Of a stretch of DNA of 64,000 nt, positions 8,755 to 17,360 are shown piece by piece; the stretch's first letter is position 1; each line of letters starts with the position of its first letter. Both the position numbers and the translations under genes were made by a program. Location: the NCBI GenBank assembly GCA_029222685.1, contig JARHVB010000005.1, positions 1 to 64,000 on the forward strand, read 5' to 3'. The notes beneath the pieces are model-generated. The model was not told the DNA's origin and did not search any database. It saw only the letters and a list, made by a program, of their open reading frames with translations. This DNA is from Terripilifer ovatus. Lineage in GTDB: Bacteria > Pseudomonadota > Alphaproteobacteria > Rhizobiales > Beijerinckiaceae.

Positions 8755-9561
8755 CTAACGCCACAACGCGTGGAAATGATGCACGGGGCCATGGCCTTTT
8801 CCCGATCCGACATGCAACTCGTCAGCAGCCCGCAAGGCGTCGGTGAGATAATCCTTGGCAAGCGCCACAGCTTCCGCCAGGGACTTTCCCTGCGCCAGAT
8901 AGGCGGCGATCGCCGATGACAGCGTGCAGCCAGTGCCGTGCGTGTTGCGGGTCGCCACGCGCTCGGCCTTGAACACCTGCACGCCGGCGCCATCGAACAG
9001 CACGTCTTCGGCGAAAGCGCCGCCCAGATGTCCGCCCTTGACCAGCACCGCCTGCGCTCCCTGCGCATGAAGCGCGCGCGCCAACGCCTCGAGGCCAGCC
9101 AAATCGCGCACAGCCGTGCCTCCCCCAAGCCGCACGGCCTCGGGCACGTTGGGCGTCACCACGCTCGCCAGGGGAAACAGATGGCGTTTCATCGCATCCA
9201 CCACATCGGGCGCGCCGAGCGAATCGCCGCTGGTCGCCACCAGCACGGGATCGAGCACGATGTTGCGCGCGCCATGCGCACGCAGGCGGTCTGCGACCAT
9301 CTCGACGATATCGCCCGAGGCGAGCATGCCGATCTTGACCGCGTGCACCTCGACATCCTCGAAAATGGCGTCGATCTGGGCGGCGACGAACGCCGCCGGC
9401 GGCACATGCACGCCGCTGACGCCGCGCGTGTTCTGCGCGGTCAAAGCCGTCAGCACCGCCATGCCGTAACAGCCCAGGGCTGAAAATGTTTTCAGGTCGG
9501 CCTGGATACCCGCGCCGCCGGACGGGTCCGAACCGGCGATCGACAACACATTCCCTATCAC
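8755..9561 (-). CDS. thiD: Hydroxymethylpyrimidine/phosphomethylpyrimidine kinase
   Basis: 268-residue ribokinase-fold kinase that phosphorylates HMP and HMP-P to HMP-PP for thiamine synthesis. The N-terminal signature SIAGSDPSGGAGIQADLKTF and the C-terminal NTHGTGCTLSSAIAAYLA anion-hole motif (catalytic Asp/Cys region) are intact, as is VLVKGGHL. The start is GTG at 9561, forming a GTGA overlap with the stop of the upstream DUF2937 gene. The two are therefore cotranscribed. A salvage partner, tenA, lies about 9 kb away. No thiC, thiE or TPP riboswitch was seen near it. Confidence 0.95.
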   Translation of the reverse strand: MIGNVLSIAGSDPSGGAGIQADLKTFSALGCYGMAVLTALTAQNTRGVSGVHVPPAAFVAAQIDAIFEDVEVHAVKIGMLASGDIVEMVADRLRAHGARNIVLDPVLVATSGDSLGAPDVVDAMKRHLFPLASVVTPNVPEAVRLGGGTAVRDLAGLEALARALHAQGAQAVLVKGGHLGGAFAEDVLFDGAGVQVFKAERVATRNTHGTGCTLSSAIAAYLAQGKSLAEAVALAKDYLTDALRAADELHVGSGKGHGPVHHFHALWR

Positions 9562-10064
9562 ACTGAAACCCTCGCAGGACGGCGCTTGCGTAACATGGCC
9601 GGAAGGAAAAGCAATCTGGCGAAAATCCAGCCGACGATGGCGCCGAGCACCATCGTCACCGCACCTTCCCCGGTCACCGGCACGCCCGGCTCGTAGGTGT
9701 CGACAGCGCGTCGCGCCACACCGGCATCGAAATCGCGCAGCAGAACGCCGATGCGCACGAGTGACCCCGCCGACGCAAAATCCTCGAGCTGCTGCTGCAG
9801 ATGCACCACGCGCGCGCTGTTTTCCTGGACCCGCTGACCTTGCCAGCGGACCAGTTCATCGGGGTTCGTCTTCATGCGCGCGATAGCCTGCTCGCGCGTC
9901 AGGTTGAGGCGGGCGGCGTCCGCGTCAAAATCGGCGAGCATCCGGTTGAGCTCGTCGATCGCCCCTCCGAGGCGCTGGCGATACTGCTGGGCGAACTCCG
10001 GCAATTGCGACGTGAACAGGCCCGTCACTAGGGCGACGACGAATGCGAGATAGCGAAAGATCAT
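9558..10064 (-). CDS. DUF2937 family membrane protein
   Basis: 168-residue protein with an N-terminal hydrophobic segment (residues 1-18), a helical charged region with coiled-coil character (about 25-115) and a second membrane helix near the C terminus (about 138-158, MVLGAIVGWIFARLLFLPAML). The layout fits a periplasmic helical domain between two transmembrane helices, as in DUF2937 proteins. Function is not known. It is translationally coupled to thiD by a 4 bp overlap, though no functional link to thiamine is established. Confidence 0.7.
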   Translation of the reverse strand: MIFRYLAFVVALVTGLFTSQLPEFAQQYRQRLGGAIDELNRMLADFDADAARLNLTREQAIARMKTNPDELVRWQGQRVQENSARVVHLQQQLEDFASAGSLVRIGVLLRDFDAGVARRAVDTYEPGVPVTGEGAVTMVLGAIVGWIFARLLFLPAMLRKRRPARVSV

Positions 10065-10100
10065 GTCGCAACCTCATGGCCTGATTGCCGCAGATCGACG

Positions 10101-10415
10101 TCAGCCGTGCTTGTGGCCGCCGGATTTCTCGGCGAACTGACGCAACTGGTCGGGGTTGGCCTCGCGCTGGAAGCGACCGCGCCATTCGTCATACGGCATG
10201 CCGTAGACATGCTCGCGCAACTCTTCCTTGCCGAGGCCGAGATGGCGCTCGTCGGCAGCGTCCTTCAGCCAGTTCGACAGGCAGTTGCGGCAGAATCCCG
10301 CCAGGTTCATCAGGTCGATGTTCTGCACGTCCGTCCGTTCGCGCAGATGTTCGACAAGCCGGCGGAACGCGGCGGCTTCAAGTTCGGTCTGGGTCTTCTC
10401 GTCGATTTTAAGCAT
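10101..10415 (-). CDS. DUF1244 family protein
   Basis: 104-residue soluble protein of the DUF1244 family, common in proteobacteria. The conserved core FRRLVEHLRERTDVQNIDL is followed by MNLAGFCRNCLSNWLKDAAD, with two conserved cysteines, then a tail ending in Gly/His residues. The start is the ATG at 10415; upstream in-frame sequence is not conserved in character. Function is unknown. It lies 36 bp upstream of the DUF2937-thiD pair on the same strand and may be the first gene of that unit. Two palindromic elements lie upstream. Confidence 0.85.
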   Translation of the reverse strand: MLKIDEKTQTELEAAAFRRLVEHLRERTDVQNIDLMNLAGFCRNCLSNWLKDAADERHLGLGKEELREHVYGMPYDEWRGRFQREANPDQLRQFAEKSGGHKHG

Positions 10416-10497
10416 CACAGGCTCCAGCGGCGCGCCGCCTGTACAGGCGACGATGCGACTCAATATAAGGTCGCATCCGCGCTGTGCCACCGCAATA

Positions 10498-10530
10498 GCG
10501 TCTTTCCGATCCGCTGGATCGGAAAGACGC
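10498..10530. repeat. Perfect 15-bp-stem hairpin
   Basis: A perfect inverted repeat with arms 10498-10512 and 10516-10530 and a 3-nt loop (gct). It lies between the end of the Bug-type gene and the start of the DUF1244 gene, both on the minus strand. There is no T-run after the stem on either strand, so an intrinsic terminator is not clearly supported. Confidence 0.8.
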
Positions 10531-10547
10531 GTCTAACTTTCTTGAAA

Positions 10548-10599
10548 GAGCGCATTTTCTTCACGCGAACCGGTGTCCACTTCGCTTGAAAATGCGCTC
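10548..10599. repeat. Palindromic intergenic repeat (Hyphomicrobiales type)
   Basis: Outer arms gagcgcattttc and its complement enclose an inner stem gcgaa/ttcgc around ccggtgtccac. From general knowledge this wording (gcattttc ... gcgaaccggtgtccacttcgc ... gaaaatgc) is a very common intergenic palindrome in rhizobia and relatives. It lies 18 bp from the 15-bp-stem hairpin, in the same 212 bp gap. Confidence 0.75.
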
Positions 10600-10627
10600 G
10601 CCAAAATCGACGAAATTTGTTTGAAAA

Positions 10628-11632
10628 TCAGCCTTTCGGCTCGATATTCGCGACTTTTACCCAACGGCCCCAATCCGCGATGTCATGGATCATCAGTTTC
10701 TGCGCCTCCTCGGCGCCGATGACGAAGGGATCGGAGCCGAATTCCGCGAGCCATTTATGCGTCGCCGGCAACTCCGCCATCTGGGTGAAGGCCTTGCCGA
10801 TCTTGTCCTTGATCGGCTGCGGGACGCCCTTGGGCACCGCGACGCCCCACCAGCCGACGACGTCGACACCGGGGACGCCGCTTTCATTCATGGTCGGAAT
10901 ATCGGGCGCCGTGATCATGCGCTCCTTCGAGCTCAACGCCAGCACCCGCATCTTGCCGTTGCGATGAAACGGCATGGCGAAGATCGGATCATACATCATG
11001 TAATCGATGTTGCCGGTCTCGAGATCGTTCACGGAATCAGCGGCCGTTCGATAGGGCACTTCGACGGCCTTAAGTTTGAGGATGTCTTTCATCAGGGCGC
11101 CGGCAACCTGGCCGGTGGGCGCCGTCGTGCCATAGCTCGCCTTGTCGCCCTTCGCCTGCACCGCCTTGATCAGATCCTGCAAGGTCTTGTGCGGACTGCT
11201 GGCGGCCACCGTGACGGTGAACGGCAGGCGGCAGACGCTGGCCAGAACATCGAACGCCTTGGCCGCGTCATAGCCCGGGTCCTTGAACAGCGACATATTG
11301 GCGGCGATGGCGCTCGGCGCATGGATCAACATCGTATAGCCGTCGGGCTTGGCCCGCGCGACATAGTTGATGGCGAGGTTGCCGCTCGCCCCGACCCTGT
11401 TCTCGACGATCACCGTGCCGCCGAGAAACTGCCGCATGCCTTCGGCGAAATAGCGCGTGAACACATCGGCGCCGCTGCCCGCCGGAAAGGCGGCGATCAC
11501 GTGGACTTCGCGGGCCGGAAATTTGGAAGCGTCTTGCGCGCCGGCGGGAAAGGACCCGAACGAGGCCGCGGCCAATCCTGCCGAACCGCTTTGAACGAGC
11601 GTGCGTCTCGTCACGCCGTTTTGCTGAGTCAT
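10628..11632 (-). CDS. Bug family (tripartite tricarboxylate transporter) solute-binding protein
   Basis: 334-residue periplasmic binding protein. The N terminus has a twin-arginine-like signal (VTRRTLVQSGSAGLAAASFG, cleavage near PAGAQ). The Bug signature follows: VHVIAAFPAGSGADVFTRY, then VIVENRVGASGNLAINYVA and AKPDGYTML. The C-terminal PTMNESGVPGVDVVGWWGV is also typical. No TctA or TctB membrane subunits are adjacent, so this is an orphan receptor, as in many bacteria with expanded Bug families. It is divergent from the HMG-CoA lyase/CoA-transferase pair, which may hint at a carboxylate ligand, but the ligand cannot be read from sequence. Confidence 0.92.
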   Translation of the reverse strand: MTQQNGVTRRTLVQSGSAGLAAASFGSFPAGAQDASKFPAREVHVIAAFPAGSGADVFTRYFAEGMRQFLGGTVIVENRVGASGNLAINYVARAKPDGYTMLIHAPSAIAANMSLFKDPGYDAAKAFDVLASVCRLPFTVTVAASSPHKTLQDLIKAVQAKGDKASYGTTAPTGQVAGALMKDILKLKAVEVPYRTAADSVNDLETGNIDYMMYDPIFAMPFHRNGKMRVLALSSKERMITAPDIPTMNESGVPGVDVVGWWGVAVPKGVPQPIKDKIGKAFTQMAELPATHKWLAEFGSDPFVIGAEEAQKLMIHDIADWGRWVKVANIEPKG

Positions 11633-11761
11633 ATTTCGATCTCCCTCTGTCTCGATTCCGGCGCGTTTGGCGCGCTTCCCCTCAAAATCAGGCCGCCTTC
11701 GTTGGTGCGCGGCCTTTCGGCGACATTGGCCTCAATCGCGCACAAGAGCAAGATCGCGTAT

Positions 11762-12721
11762 ATGTCTTCCATGAACGTCAAAACACCCGATATCCTCGTC
11801 AGCGAAGTTGGGCCCCGCGACGGCCTGCAGAGCATCAGCCAGGCCATGCCGACGGACGCGAAACTGCGCTGGATCGCGGCGCTGGCCGGCGCCGGCCTGC
11901 GCGAGATCGAAGTCGGCTCGTTCGTCTCGCCAAAACTGCTGCCGCAGATGGCCGATGCGGCGGAGGTTGTCGCCGGTGCAATTAAAATCTCCGATCTCAC
12001 CGTCCTGGCGCTTGTGCCCAATCTGAAGGGCGCCGAGCGCGCCATCGCGGCCGGTGTGCACAAACTCACCATGCCAGTTTCAGCGTCGCGCCAGCACAGC
12101 CTTGCCAACATCGGCAAGACGCCGGAGGAGGCTATCGCCGAAGTGGCCAAGGTCAGGACGCTCGTCGACACCTTGCCGCAAGACCAGCGCCCCGCGCTGG
12201 AAGTCGGCATTTCGACGGCCTTCGGCTGCACGATGGAGGGCCCCGTGCCGGAAGACCGCGTGATCGAAATGGCCGAGCTTCTGGCCAAGGCAGGCGCCGA
12301 CAGCGTCGGCCTCTCCGATACCACCGGCTACGCCAACCCGGCGCAGGTGAAGCGCCTGTTCAAACGCCTCTTCGCCGGGATCGGCGCAAAGGCCGGCGGC
12401 GCGCACCTGCACAATACCCGCGGCCAGGGCCTCGCCAATGTGGTTGCGGCGCTCGACGCCGGCGTGACGACATTCGATTCGTCGCAAGGCGGCCTCGGCG
12501 GCTGCCCTTATGCGCCCGGCGCAACCGGCAATATCGTCACCGAAGACCTGGTCTTCCTGCTCGAATCCATGGGGCTGAGCACCGGCATCGATATCGACAG
12601 ACTGATCGCCGCGCGCGCCATCATTCAAGCCGCCCTGCCCGGCGAACCGCTCTACGGACACGTGCCCGACGCAGGCCTGCCGAAAGGGTTTGTTCCTGCA
12701 GCTCTGAGGAGCGACGCATGA
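11762..12721 (+). CDS. Hydroxymethylglutaryl-CoA lyase
   Basis: 319-residue TIM-barrel lyase of the HMGL-like family, cleaving HMG-CoA to acetyl-CoA and acetoacetate. Key features are EVGPRDGLQSI with the metal-binding/catalytic Asp, HLHNTRGQGLANV with metal-ligand histidines, and the family signature GGLGGCPYAPGATGN containing the catalytic Cys. Either the ATG at 11762 or the one at 11771 could be the start. The stop overlaps the next gene (CaiB-type CoA-transferase) by 4 bp. The pair could activate and cleave free HMG, because mammalian SUGCT is a CaiB-family transferase acting on HMG. This pairing is inference. Confidence 0.92.
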   Translation: MSSMNVKTPDILVSEVGPRDGLQSISQAMPTDAKLRWIAALAGAGLREIEVGSFVSPKLLPQMADAAEVVAGAIKISDLTVLALVPNLKGAERAIAAGVHKLTMPVSASRQHSLANIGKTPEEAIAEVAKVRTLVDTLPQDQRPALEVGISTAFGCTMEGPVPEDRVIEMAELLAKAGADSVGLSDTTGYANPAQVKRLFKRLFAGIGAKAGGAHLHNTRGQGLANVVAALDAGVTTFDSSQGGLGGCPYAPGATGNIVTEDLVFLLESMGLSTGIDIDRLIAARAIIQAALPGEPLYGHVPDAGLPKGFVPAALRSDA

Positions 12722-13938
12722 GCGATGAGATGAGCGATTCCTTGCCCCTCGCGGGCATCCGCCTCGTCGAATTCTCTCACATGGTCATGGGACCAGCCTG
12801 CGGCCTCGTGCTTGCCGATCTCGGCGCCGACGTCATCAAGATCGAGCCGGTCGGCGCCGGCGACAACACCCGCCGCCTGCCCGGATCCGGCGCCGGCTTC
12901 TTTCCGGCATACAACCGCAACAAGCGCAGCCTGGCACTCGACCTCAAATCGCCTGACGGCATCGCCTTCGCGAAACGTCTCATCGGCACGTCGGACATCG
13001 TGACCGAGAACTTCCGACCCGGCGCGCTGGAAAAAATGGGCCTCGGCTATGACGCGCTGAAGCAGGACAATCCAGGCCTGATCTATTGTTCGCTGAAAGG
13101 CTTTCTCGCCGGCCCTTACGAAACCCGCACCGCGCTCGATGAAGTGGTGCAGATGATGGGCGGCCTCGCCTATATGACCGGCCCGCCAGGCAGGCCCTTG
13201 CGCGCGGGCGCTTCCGTCAACGACATCATGGGCGGCATGTTCGGCGCCATCGCCATCTTGGCGGCGCTGCAGGAGCGCAACCGCACCGGCAAGGGCCAGC
13301 TTGTCAAAAGCGCGCTCTTCGAAAACAACATCCTGCTCGTCGCCCAGCACATGCTGCAATATGCCGTCACCGGCCAGCCGGCAGCGCCGATGCCAAAGCG
13401 CGTTTCCGCCTGGGCCGTCTATGACGTATTCGAGACCGGCGATGCCGAACAGATCTTCGTCGGCGTCGTCACCGACACCCAGTGGCGCGCCTTCTGCGAA
13501 GCGTTCGGCCTCGCCGATTTCGGCTGCGACGAGACGCTGGCGACCAATACGCAAAGGGTGGCGGCGCGCGAGCGCACGATGCCGCGCCTGCGCACCGCAC
13601 TGGCGCAACTGACGCGCGCCGAGATCACCGCGATCTGCGAAAAGGTCGGCCTGCCGCACGCGCCGATCATGCGGCCGCAGGACCTCTTCGACGATCCGCA
13701 ACTCGCGGTTCCCGGCGCCATGCTCGACGTGACCTTGGCCGATGGCCGCACCACGCCGGTGCCGGCGCTGCCCGTGGAGATGAAAGGCAGACGGCTGGGA
13801 CTGCGGCTCGACATTCCGAAAGTGGGCGAACACAGCCTGGCGATCGCCGCCAGTCTCGGCTACACGCCGCAAGAAATCGAACGGCTTGTCAGGAACGGCG
13901 TGCTCGGTGCAAAAGACGAGGCAGCCGTCGCCGGCTGA
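12718..13938 (+). CDS. CaiB/BaiF family CoA-transferase
   Basis: 406-residue class III CoA-transferase. The N-terminal block LAGIRLVEFSHMVMGPACGLVLADLGADVIKIE and the NKRSLALDLK motif are classical. The predicted catalytic aspartate lies in GASVNDIMGG. The protein has the usual length and intact C-terminal domain. It overlaps the HMG-CoA lyase gene by 4 bp, which implies cotranslation. A likely role is transferring CoA to a dicarboxylic acid (3-hydroxy-3-methylglutarate or a close analogue) before lyase cleavage. The exact acid and donor cannot be read from sequence. Confidence 0.9.
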   Translation: MSDEMSDSLPLAGIRLVEFSHMVMGPACGLVLADLGADVIKIEPVGAGDNTRRLPGSGAGFFPAYNRNKRSLALDLKSPDGIAFAKRLIGTSDIVTENFRPGALEKMGLGYDALKQDNPGLIYCSLKGFLAGPYETRTALDEVVQMMGGLAYMTGPPGRPLRAGASVNDIMGGMFGAIAILAALQERNRTGKGQLVKSALFENNILLVAQHMLQYAVTGQPAAPMPKRVSAWAVYDVFETGDAEQIFVGVVTDTQWRAFCEAFGLADFGCDETLATNTQRVAARERTMPRLRTALAQLTRAEITAICEKVGLPHAPIMRPQDLFDDPQLAVPGAMLDVTLADGRTTPVPALPVEMKGRRLGLRLDIPKVGEHSLAIAASLGYTPQEIERLVRNGVLGAKDEAAVAG

Positions 13939-13952
13939 GGAACCGAAAACCC

Positions 13953-14492
13953 ATGCCACTCTATTCGCTCGACGAACATACGCCCACCGTCACCGACCCG
14001 GACCGCTATTGGGTCGCCCCGGGCGCCGTCGTCATCGGAAGGGTGCATCTGGGCGTCGACGTCAGCATCTGGTTCGGCACCGTGCTGCGCGGCGACAACG
14101 ACCTGATCGAGATCGGTGACGGCTCCAATGTCCAGGACGGCGCGGTGCTCCACACCGATCCGGGCCTGCAATTGCGCATCGGGCCGGGCTGCACCATCGG
14201 CCACCGCGCCACCATTCACGGCTGCACCATCGGCGCAAACACGCTGGTCGGCATGGGTGCTACCATCCTTAACGGCGCAAAAATCGGCGCCAACTGCCTG
14301 ATCGGCGCCAATGCGCTGGTCACTGAGGGCAAGGAATTTCCCGACAATTCGCTCATCGTCGGCGCCCCGGCCAAGGCCATCCGCACCTTCGACGAGGCCG
14401 CCATCGCCGGGCTTGGCAAGGCCGCCAAAGGCTATGTCGCCAACTGGAAACGGTTTGCCGAGGGCCTCAGGGAATGCACGCCGGGCCGATAA
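13953..14492 (+). CDS. Gamma-class carbonic anhydrase family protein
   Basis: 179-residue left-handed beta-helix protein with hexapeptide repeats (for example GVDVSIWFGTVLRGDNDLIEIG). The three metal-ligand histidines of the gamma-CA/PaaY/YrdA family are present: one in VLHTDPG and two in TIGHRATIHGC. Length and C-terminal helix match the family. It follows the CoA-transferase gene by 14 bp and is probably cotranscribed. Members range from active carbonic anhydrases to acyl-CoA-related proteins, so catalytic activity is likely but not certain. Confidence 0.9.
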   Translation: MPLYSLDEHTPTVTDPDRYWVAPGAVVIGRVHLGVDVSIWFGTVLRGDNDLIEIGDGSNVQDGAVLHTDPGLQLRIGPGCTIGHRATIHGCTIGANTLVGMGATILNGAKIGANCLIGANALVTEGKEFPDNSLIVGAPAKAIRTFDEAAIAGLGKAAKGYVANWKRFAEGLRECTPGR

Positions 14493-14613
14493 AACAGGGA
14501 TTCGTCCGCGACCGCGCCAATTCGCGCATTTGCTGACATCGCCCCTTTGCCATAAAGGACCGACATTCGCTCGCGCCCCGACGTTGCGAGCCCCGAAATT
14601 CCAGGAGCAAGCA

Positions 14614-15798
14614 TTGCCTCAACTTAAAATCATCATCGCGGGCGCAGGCCTTGGCGGACTTGCCGCCGCCGCCACCCTGATGAAGGCCGGGCACCAGGTC
14701 GAGGTCTACGAACAGGCCCCCGTGCTGGGCGAAATCGGCGCCGGCATCCAGATCAGCGCCAACCCCATGCATGTGCTGCGGCACATCGGCGCCGCCGAAA
14801 GGATCGCCCAGGTCGGCGTCAAGCCGGGCGGCTATGTCTTCCGCCTGCACGACACGGCGGAAATCATCCAGCAGTTCTCCCTGTCGGAAGAACACGAGCG
14901 CATGCACGGCGCGCCCTACACGCAGTTGCATCGCGCCGATCTGCACGAAATCCTCGCCGATTGCGTGCGGGCCCTGAACCCGGATGCCATCCGGCTGAAC
15001 AAGAGGGCCACCGGCTTCACCGAAACGGCCGATGGCGCGGAACTGCACTTTGCCGATGGAACCTCGGCGAAGGGCGATCTCCTGGTCGGCGCCGACGGCC
15101 TGAAATCGGTCGTGCGCAACCAGATGTTCGGCGATGCCACCGCGACCTATACCGGCGACGCCGCCTGGCGGCTTCTCATTCCGGTCGAGCGCCTGCCGGC
15201 GAATTTCCTCGAACAGGTCATGTCGGTCTTCATGGGACCGCGCGGTCATGCCGTCTGTTATTATCTGCGCTCCGGCAAATTGCTGAATTTCGTCGGCCTC
15301 ATCGAGGCGGACGAGATTTCGGAAGAATCCTGGACGGTGCGCTATCCGTGGGAAAACCTGAAAGCCGATTTCGAAGGCTGGCATCCGATCATTCAGACGA
15401 TCATCGATGCCGCCGACAAGGACCAGTGCTATCGCTGGTCCCTGTTCGGCCGGCCGCCGACAATGAACTGGAGCACGAAGCGCGTCACCCTGCTCGGCGA
15501 TTCCGTCCACCCGACGCTGCCCTATCTGGCGCAGGGCGCGGCCATGGCGATCGAGGACGGCGCCGTGCTCATGCGCGCGCTCGACATGAAGAGCGATATT
15601 GCGGAAGCCTTGCAGCTTTATCAGCGCAACCGCGTCGAGCGGACCGCCAAAATCGTCACGCAGTCGGCCGCCAATCGCGAGCTCTTCCACCTTCCCTCCC
15701 AGGCAGCCATGCGCGCGGCCTTCGCCAAGCGCGATGAAGGCGATGACCGCAACAAGTGGCTTTATTCCTACAATCCGCTGACCGTGCCGCTGGTTTAG
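14614..15798 (+). CDS. FAD-dependent aromatic monooxygenase (salicylate/3-hydroxybenzoate hydroxylase-like)
   Basis: 394-residue class A flavoprotein monooxygenase. It has the FAD dinucleotide fold IIIAGAGLGGLAAAATL at the N terminus with VEVYEQ, the DG motif LVGADGLKSVVRNQ, and the GD motif LLGDSVHPTLPYLAQGA. The start is TTG at 14614, supported by AGGAG at 14603-14607 and by homology beginning immediately after it; no ATG fits. It lies about 120 bp after the gamma carbonic anhydrase gene and so may have its own promoter. The substrate is probably a hydroxylated benzoate or pyridine, but the exact one is unresolved. Confidence 0.88.
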   Translation: MPQLKIIIAGAGLGGLAAAATLMKAGHQVEVYEQAPVLGEIGAGIQISANPMHVLRHIGAAERIAQVGVKPGGYVFRLHDTAEIIQQFSLSEEHERMHGAPYTQLHRADLHEILADCVRALNPDAIRLNKRATGFTETADGAELHFADGTSAKGDLLVGADGLKSVVRNQMFGDATATYTGDAAWRLLIPVERLPANFLEQVMSVFMGPRGHAVCYYLRSGKLLNFVGLIEADEISEESWTVRYPWENLKADFEGWHPIIQTIIDAADKDQCYRWSLFGRPPTMNWSTKRVTLLGDSVHPTLPYLAQGAAMAIEDGAVLMRALDMKSDIAEALQLYQRNRVERTAKIVTQSAANRELFHLPSQAAMRAAFAKRDEGDDRNKWLYSYNPLTVPLV

Positions 15799-15900
15799 CA
15801 TCGGCGGCGCGGAGAACGCGCCGCTGACTTTTGCGCGCAGAACACCTACACTGCCATGGAATGATCACGCGCGTTCTGCGCAATTCCATAGGCGGATATC

Positions 15901-16815
15901 ATGAGCTGGCATGCAGGAAACGACCCCGTAGCAGGCGACCCGCAGTCCTGCGACGCGCTTGAACTCGTCATCGTTCCGCGCGCCCGCGATATCGGCGGCT
16001 TTGAAGTGCATCGCGCCCTGCCGCACGGCAAGCGCCAGATGGTCGGCCCCTTCATCTTCTTCGACCAGATGGGGCCGGCGCAATTCCTCGCCGGCCATGG
16101 CATGGATGTGCGGCCGCATCCCCATATCGGACTTGCCACCGTCACCTATCTGTTCGACGGCGCGGTCATGCATCGCGACAGCGAAGGCAACCAGCTTGAG
16201 ATTACGCCTGGTGCGATGAACCTGATGACCGCCGGACGCGGCATCGCCCATTCCGAACGGACGCCCGATCACCTGCGCGCCCATACCCACAGCATGTCCG
16301 GCATCCAGAGCTGGATCGCGCTGCCCGAAGGACGGGAAGAAATCGCGCCCTCCTTCCAGCATTTCGCCGCCGATATTCTGCCGACAGTCTCCGATCGAGG
16401 AGTTGAGGCGAAAATCATCGCCGGGAAGGTTTACGGCAAGGCGTCGCCGGTCGAGACCAGTTCCGAGTGGTTCTACGCCGAAGTGGTCCTGGCCGAAGGC
16501 GCCACCGCGCCGCTCGACACCGACTATGAGGAACGCGCCGTTTACATCGCCATCGGCGAAGTCGAAATCGCCGGCGAGCGCTTCGAGGCGCCCCGCCTGC
16601 TGGTCTTCCGCCCGGGCGACCGCATCACCGTCAAAGCCACCAAGCCTTCGCGCATCATGCTGCTGGGCGGCGCGGCCATGAAGGGGCCGCGCTACATCTG
16701 GTGGAATTTCGTCTCGTCCAGCAAGGAGCGGATCGAGCAGGCCAAGGCCGACTGGAAGAGCGGCCGCTTCGATCCCGTGCCTGACGAAACCGAATTCATC
16801 CCGCTGCCGGAGTAA
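15901..16815 (+). CDS. Pirin family protein
   Basis: 304-residue bicupin of the pirin family. The N-terminal cupin carries the iron ligands in RPHPHIGLATVTYLFDG and GRGIAHSER (His, His, His and Glu positions present). The C-terminal pirin domain contains FRPGDRITVKA. Bacterial pirins such as YhhW have quercetinase activity or act as redox-sensing cofactors. Which applies here is unknown. It starts at the ATG at 15901 and is followed convergently by the OsmC gene. Confidence 0.92.
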   Translation: MSWHAGNDPVAGDPQSCDALELVIVPRARDIGGFEVHRALPHGKRQMVGPFIFFDQMGPAQFLAGHGMDVRPHPHIGLATVTYLFDGAVMHRDSEGNQLEITPGAMNLMTAGRGIAHSERTPDHLRAHTHSMSGIQSWIALPEGREEIAPSFQHFAADILPTVSDRGVEAKIIAGKVYGKASPVETSSEWFYAEVVLAEGATAPLDTDYEERAVYIAIGEVEIAGERFEAPRLLVFRPGDRITVKATKPSRIMLLGGAAMKGPRYIWWNFVSSSKERIEQAKADWKSGRFDPVPDETEFIPLPE

Positions 16816-16819
16816 ATGC

Positions 16820-17206
16820 TCAAGCGACAGTGGTGACGATCGTCAGGCCCTGCTTGAGCGTCTTCGTCACCGGCGTCTTCTCGGAGATTTCGGCAAGACG
16901 CGCGCGCTGCTCTTCCGACAGGGTTTCGCTGAAACTGACATGGCGCTCGACTTTCTCCGCCCCATGCGCATCGCGCAGGATGCGGACATCGACATTGATC
17001 TGCCCCAGCGGCCAGCCTTTGCGATCGGCGTACATGCGCAGGGTGATGGACGTGCAGGAAGCAAGCCCTGCGAGAATGAGTTCGTAAGGCGCCGGTCCGG
17101 TGTCGCCGCCGCCCGCGCTGACCGGCTCGTCGGAGTTCAACGCGTGGGTCCTCGCGGTCATGCTTACCGCATATCCTGCGGCGCTATGGGCTTCGAGTTT
17201 GGCCAT
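16820..17206 (-). CDS. OsmC family protein
   Basis: 128-residue OsmC/Ohr-superfamily protein. The peroxidatic cysteine region GLASCTSITLRMYADRKGW is intact. The second cysteine of true OsmC/Ohr peroxidases, usually in a CPV motif near the C terminus, is replaced by threonine (KTPVTKTL). That fits the YhfA-like subgroup better than a two-Cys peroxidase. The start is the ATG at 17206 with AGGGG upstream; the frame stays open further upstream but runs into an unrelated terminator and gene. It ends 5 bp from the convergent pirin stop. Confidence 0.88.
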   Translation of the reverse strand: MAKLEAHSAAGYAVSMTARTHALNSDEPVSAGGGDTGPAPYELILAGLASCTSITLRMYADRKGWPLGQINVDVRILRDAHGAEKVERHVSFSETLSEEQRARLAEISEKTPVTKTLKQGLTIVTTVA

Positions 17207-17293
17207 GCGGAATTCCCCTGCATTGATGACGATCAGGACGCCAAAATGGGGAGACGCGGCGGGAACGTCAATCGGCTCTTCAAGCCATAAAAA

Positions 17294-17315
17294 ATCCCGG
17301 CTGTGAAGCCGGGAT
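17294..17315 (-). terminator. Intrinsic terminator after the glycine-zipper lipoprotein gene
   Basis: A 9-bp perfect stem (atcccggct/agccgggat) with a 4-nt loop. On the minus strand it is followed by TTTTTTA (complement of 17288-17293). It lies 45 bp after the stop of the small lipoprotein gene and before the OsmC start. Confidence 0.85.
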
Positions 17316-17360
17316 GATGTGTGCGGGTTCCGCGCCGATGGCGGAACCGACCCTATGCCG

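Noticed and set aside
12652-13959. Long antisense open frame over the CoA-transferase gene
   Set aside because: The sense strand encodes an intact CaiB protein; the antisense protein shows no domain and reflects third-position GC bias.
14467-15801. Long antisense open frame over the FAD monooxygenase gene
   Set aside because: The sense frame has all FAD motifs and a good ribosome site; the antisense frame has neither.
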